DNA of 64,000 nucleotides from Balanoglossus misakiensis (lineage: Eukaryota > Hemichordata). Numbering within the stretch: position 1 is the stretch's first letter; each line of letters begins with the position of its first letter. The stretch spans positions 8,618,001 to 8,682,000 of the forward strand of contig CM082590.2 of assembly GCA_040954595.2 (NCBI GenBank), written 5' to 3'. A program made the position numbers and the translations under genes. The notes beneath the pieces were generated by a model. The model made no database searches. It was not told the origin of the DNA and worked only from the letters and a program-made list of their open reading frames with translations. Of this stretch, positions 62,132 through 64,000 are shown piece after piece.

Positions 62132-62486
62132 CAAATGTAGAATGTAAGATATGCAAATTTTGTAAGGAAATGGTGTGAAGACAATGTATGTACCACACTC
62201 ATATGTGTATCAATTCATGTACATACACTGATCAGATCTGTCAAATGCCTATGAATTCAGCTATGTAATTTCCAGTTTACGTGATTTTCTGTAACATGGT
62301 TTTTGTTCATATACCCTGTAACAGGGTCAGATATTGTGTGTGAATTTCTTCATTATCATCTCAGTACAAGATGAACGTTTTCCAGTTTTTGCATATTCTT
62401 GTGTTATTTTAGTATGGTATTTTTTAAAGGCACATTAACTGTAATTTTTGACAATTTCTTTTAGTGTTTTTCTCCCCAATGTATTC

Positions 62487-62940
62487 TTAACCCTTTCATC
62501 ACCATGGTTCAGTCCAAATCCATTGTTTTCTATGGTAACGTTGGACCTCTAAAGAGGAGACTGGGGGTGAAAGGGTTAAACTTGGAATCAGATTCTTGTT
62601 GTACTTCACATGTCATGATTAATTGATTTTAATTTCTTCATTATCAAATACTGATCATCATAATTATGATCTAACATCAATGACCACCTGTGTCTGTCCA
62701 TTTCTGTGTGTCACAGTTGTATTTTTTCAAGCACATTCTATAGTGTCATAGATGAGTATGTATGTGTATATTTCAATAAAATTCCACCGTGAACAGTTCA
62801 ACTAAACTGAAGAGACTGAATAGAATTAATTAAAGCACACAAAACTGCTGCACCTATCACCATACTTCTATTGATTTGACATTTATCATTCAGTTAATGG
62901 CTTTTATCAACAAAATAAATCTGTCTACTCTGTCAGCTTT
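62487..62940 (+). repeat. Direct duplication, right copy
   Basis: Matches 57324-57770 with small indels (for example an extra TGTATTT near 62718 and an extra TTAA near 62829). See the left copy for shared landmarks. Confidence 0.88.
62491..62575 (+). mobile_element. TTAA-type MITE copy (85 bp)
   Basis: TTAA at 62487-62490 and 62576-62579. Ends CCCTTTCATC and GGTGAAAGGG. Nearly identical to the copy at 57328 because both lie in the direct duplication. Confidence 0.85.
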
Positions 62941-63317
62941 GTTACAATCACACTTAGCTGTCTATAGACAGTACCGGTAATTTTAAGTTAAATTCAAACA
63001 GAGATGCATAGCTAGTGTTGACGTGACAATCTACTTAACATACTATTACAAAACCCATAAACTTTTATTGTTTGTTTCCGACATACCAATAAAATACAAA
63101 GGATTTTATTTACTTTTTCTCTCTCAAGGTGATAAGCTTGTATCAAGACTTCACTGACTGTGATTATCTTTTTAAGAGGCCCATTAGATTTTATGATATG
63201 TGTCTGGTATGTCCCTAAACACTGTAGCTTAGTAATAGGCCGACTACACTTGCTACTATGTGTTAATATATTGTGGATCAACCTGTTGAAAGGGCATACG
63301 TCCTCAAACGCTCTAGC

Positions 63318-63347
63318 TTAAAGGGACAAAGTCTCTCTCTCGCTGCC
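63318..63347. mobile_element. Single end of the 231-bp MITE family
   Basis: TTAAAGGGACAAAGTCTCTC and the next ten bases match the 30-bp left end at 54124-54153. No opposite end is found within the window, so this is a truncated copy. Confidence 0.6.
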
Positions 63348-63583
63348 CTTTTTACCTTAATCACTTTCACAGTCTAAAGCACCAGAAGCTTGTAGCCAAG
63401 ACAGTTAGAAATACAGACATTCACATTTTAAATACAAACCCCACCATCACCGACTTTCAAAAATCATAACCATTGTTGATGAAAAACAAAACTCACATGT
63501 ATGAGAAATGTACTCTAAGACTCTGTCTGAAAATCATCTTTTGCCTTCAGTCTAACTCATGCAATTGTAAGCACCAAGATTAA

Positions 63584-63668
63584 CCCTTTCACCCCCGGTT
63601 CCTTCTTTAGAGGTCCAACCTCACCACAGAAAACAACGGGTTTGGACTGAACCATAGTGGTGAAAGGG
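63584..63668 (-). mobile_element. TTAA-type MITE copy, inverted (85 bp)
   Basis: TTAA at 63580-63583; ends CCCTTTCACC and GGTGAAAGGG. The interior is the reverse complement of the 57328 copy (AGAGGTCCAACC, GGTTTGGACTGAACCAT). Confidence 0.82.
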
Positions 63669-64000
63669 TTTAAACCATTGAGACATTTAGAACAACAGGA
63701 CATTCACATGTCAAATACAAAACTCACATATTGCAAACTCTAAATCATGATCACAGATGACAAAAGGTACAGTATAAATTTACCTTACATGTACGAGAGA
63801 TGTACAGCAGACCAATGTCTGGAAATACACACCTTGTCTTGCCGTCAACCTCACACAATTGTCAGTACCGTCACTCCGAATCAAAAAAGACATCAATAAC
63901 ACCAGCGACTTAATAGTCCAGTAATTCCCAACAACTGTCCTTCGGTTAATGGAATCATACACACCGCGATGTTTTCATAGACCACAGAACACACACACAC
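63669..64000. other. Right edge, nothing recognised
   Basis: No gene or repeat that I can name, apart from a short (CA)n run at the very end. Confidence 0.35.

Overview
This is a eukaryotic nuclear window from an animal. It has spliced genes with GT-AG introns, AT-rich introns and intergenic DNA, a nuclear tRNA gene with internal Pol III boxes, and many short transposons and satellites. The gene set fits an invertebrate deuterostome such as an acorn worm or amphioxus: a cyclin H of vertebrate-like length, a synphilin-1-like ankyrin protein, an ANP32 protein, a Tctex1 dynein light chain and an intronless TRIM-NHL ligase. The species cannot be settled from the sequence alone.

Layout. Positions 1-3.9 kb hold the 3' edge of a possible transcript made of about seven ~525-bp tandem units with splice-like sites. 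From 3.9 to 19.2 kb I see no convincing protein gene. This stretch is packed with repeats: a 70-bp minisatellite, four tRNA-like units, a foldback element, a ~450-bp CpG-rich repeat family, a 177-bp satellite, an array with YY1-like sites, a 197-bp hairpin array and a second YY1-like array.

From 19.9 to 49.7 kb lie five intron-containing genes that alternate in direction: ANP32 (-), a Tctex1 dynein light chain (+) with a tRNA-Lys(CTT) gene in its second intron, an RS-rich protein carrying the RNMT-activating RAM motif (-), cyclin H (+) and a synphilin-1-like gene (-). I reconstructed every exon of these five by matching splice sites and reading phase. All five close to complete reading frames: 288, 199, 367, 327 and 1504 residues.

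From 49.7 to 58.4 kb is intergenic DNA with microsatellites and small inverted-repeat transposons. From 58.4 to 60.6 kb is an intronless 735-residue TRIM-NHL ubiquitin ligase. It is flanked on both sides by a direct ~450-bp duplication. The right end holds a 943-bp terminal-inverted-repeat transposon and further miniature transposons.

The genes do not form an operon. Three act in nuclear gene expression: ANP32 in chromatin and mRNA handling, cyclin H in TFIIH/CAK, and the RAM-motif protein in mRNA capping. They sit in head-to-head or tail-to-tail pairs, so neighbouring promoters may be shared (ANP32/dynein light chain, RAM-protein/cyclin H). The features most worth following up are the RS-domain plus RAM-motif protein, the invertebrate synphilin-1 orthologue, the arrays of YY1-like sites, the palindrome array, the tRNA-like units with twin octamers, and a TTAA-targeted ~85-bp MITE family found at about nine sites.
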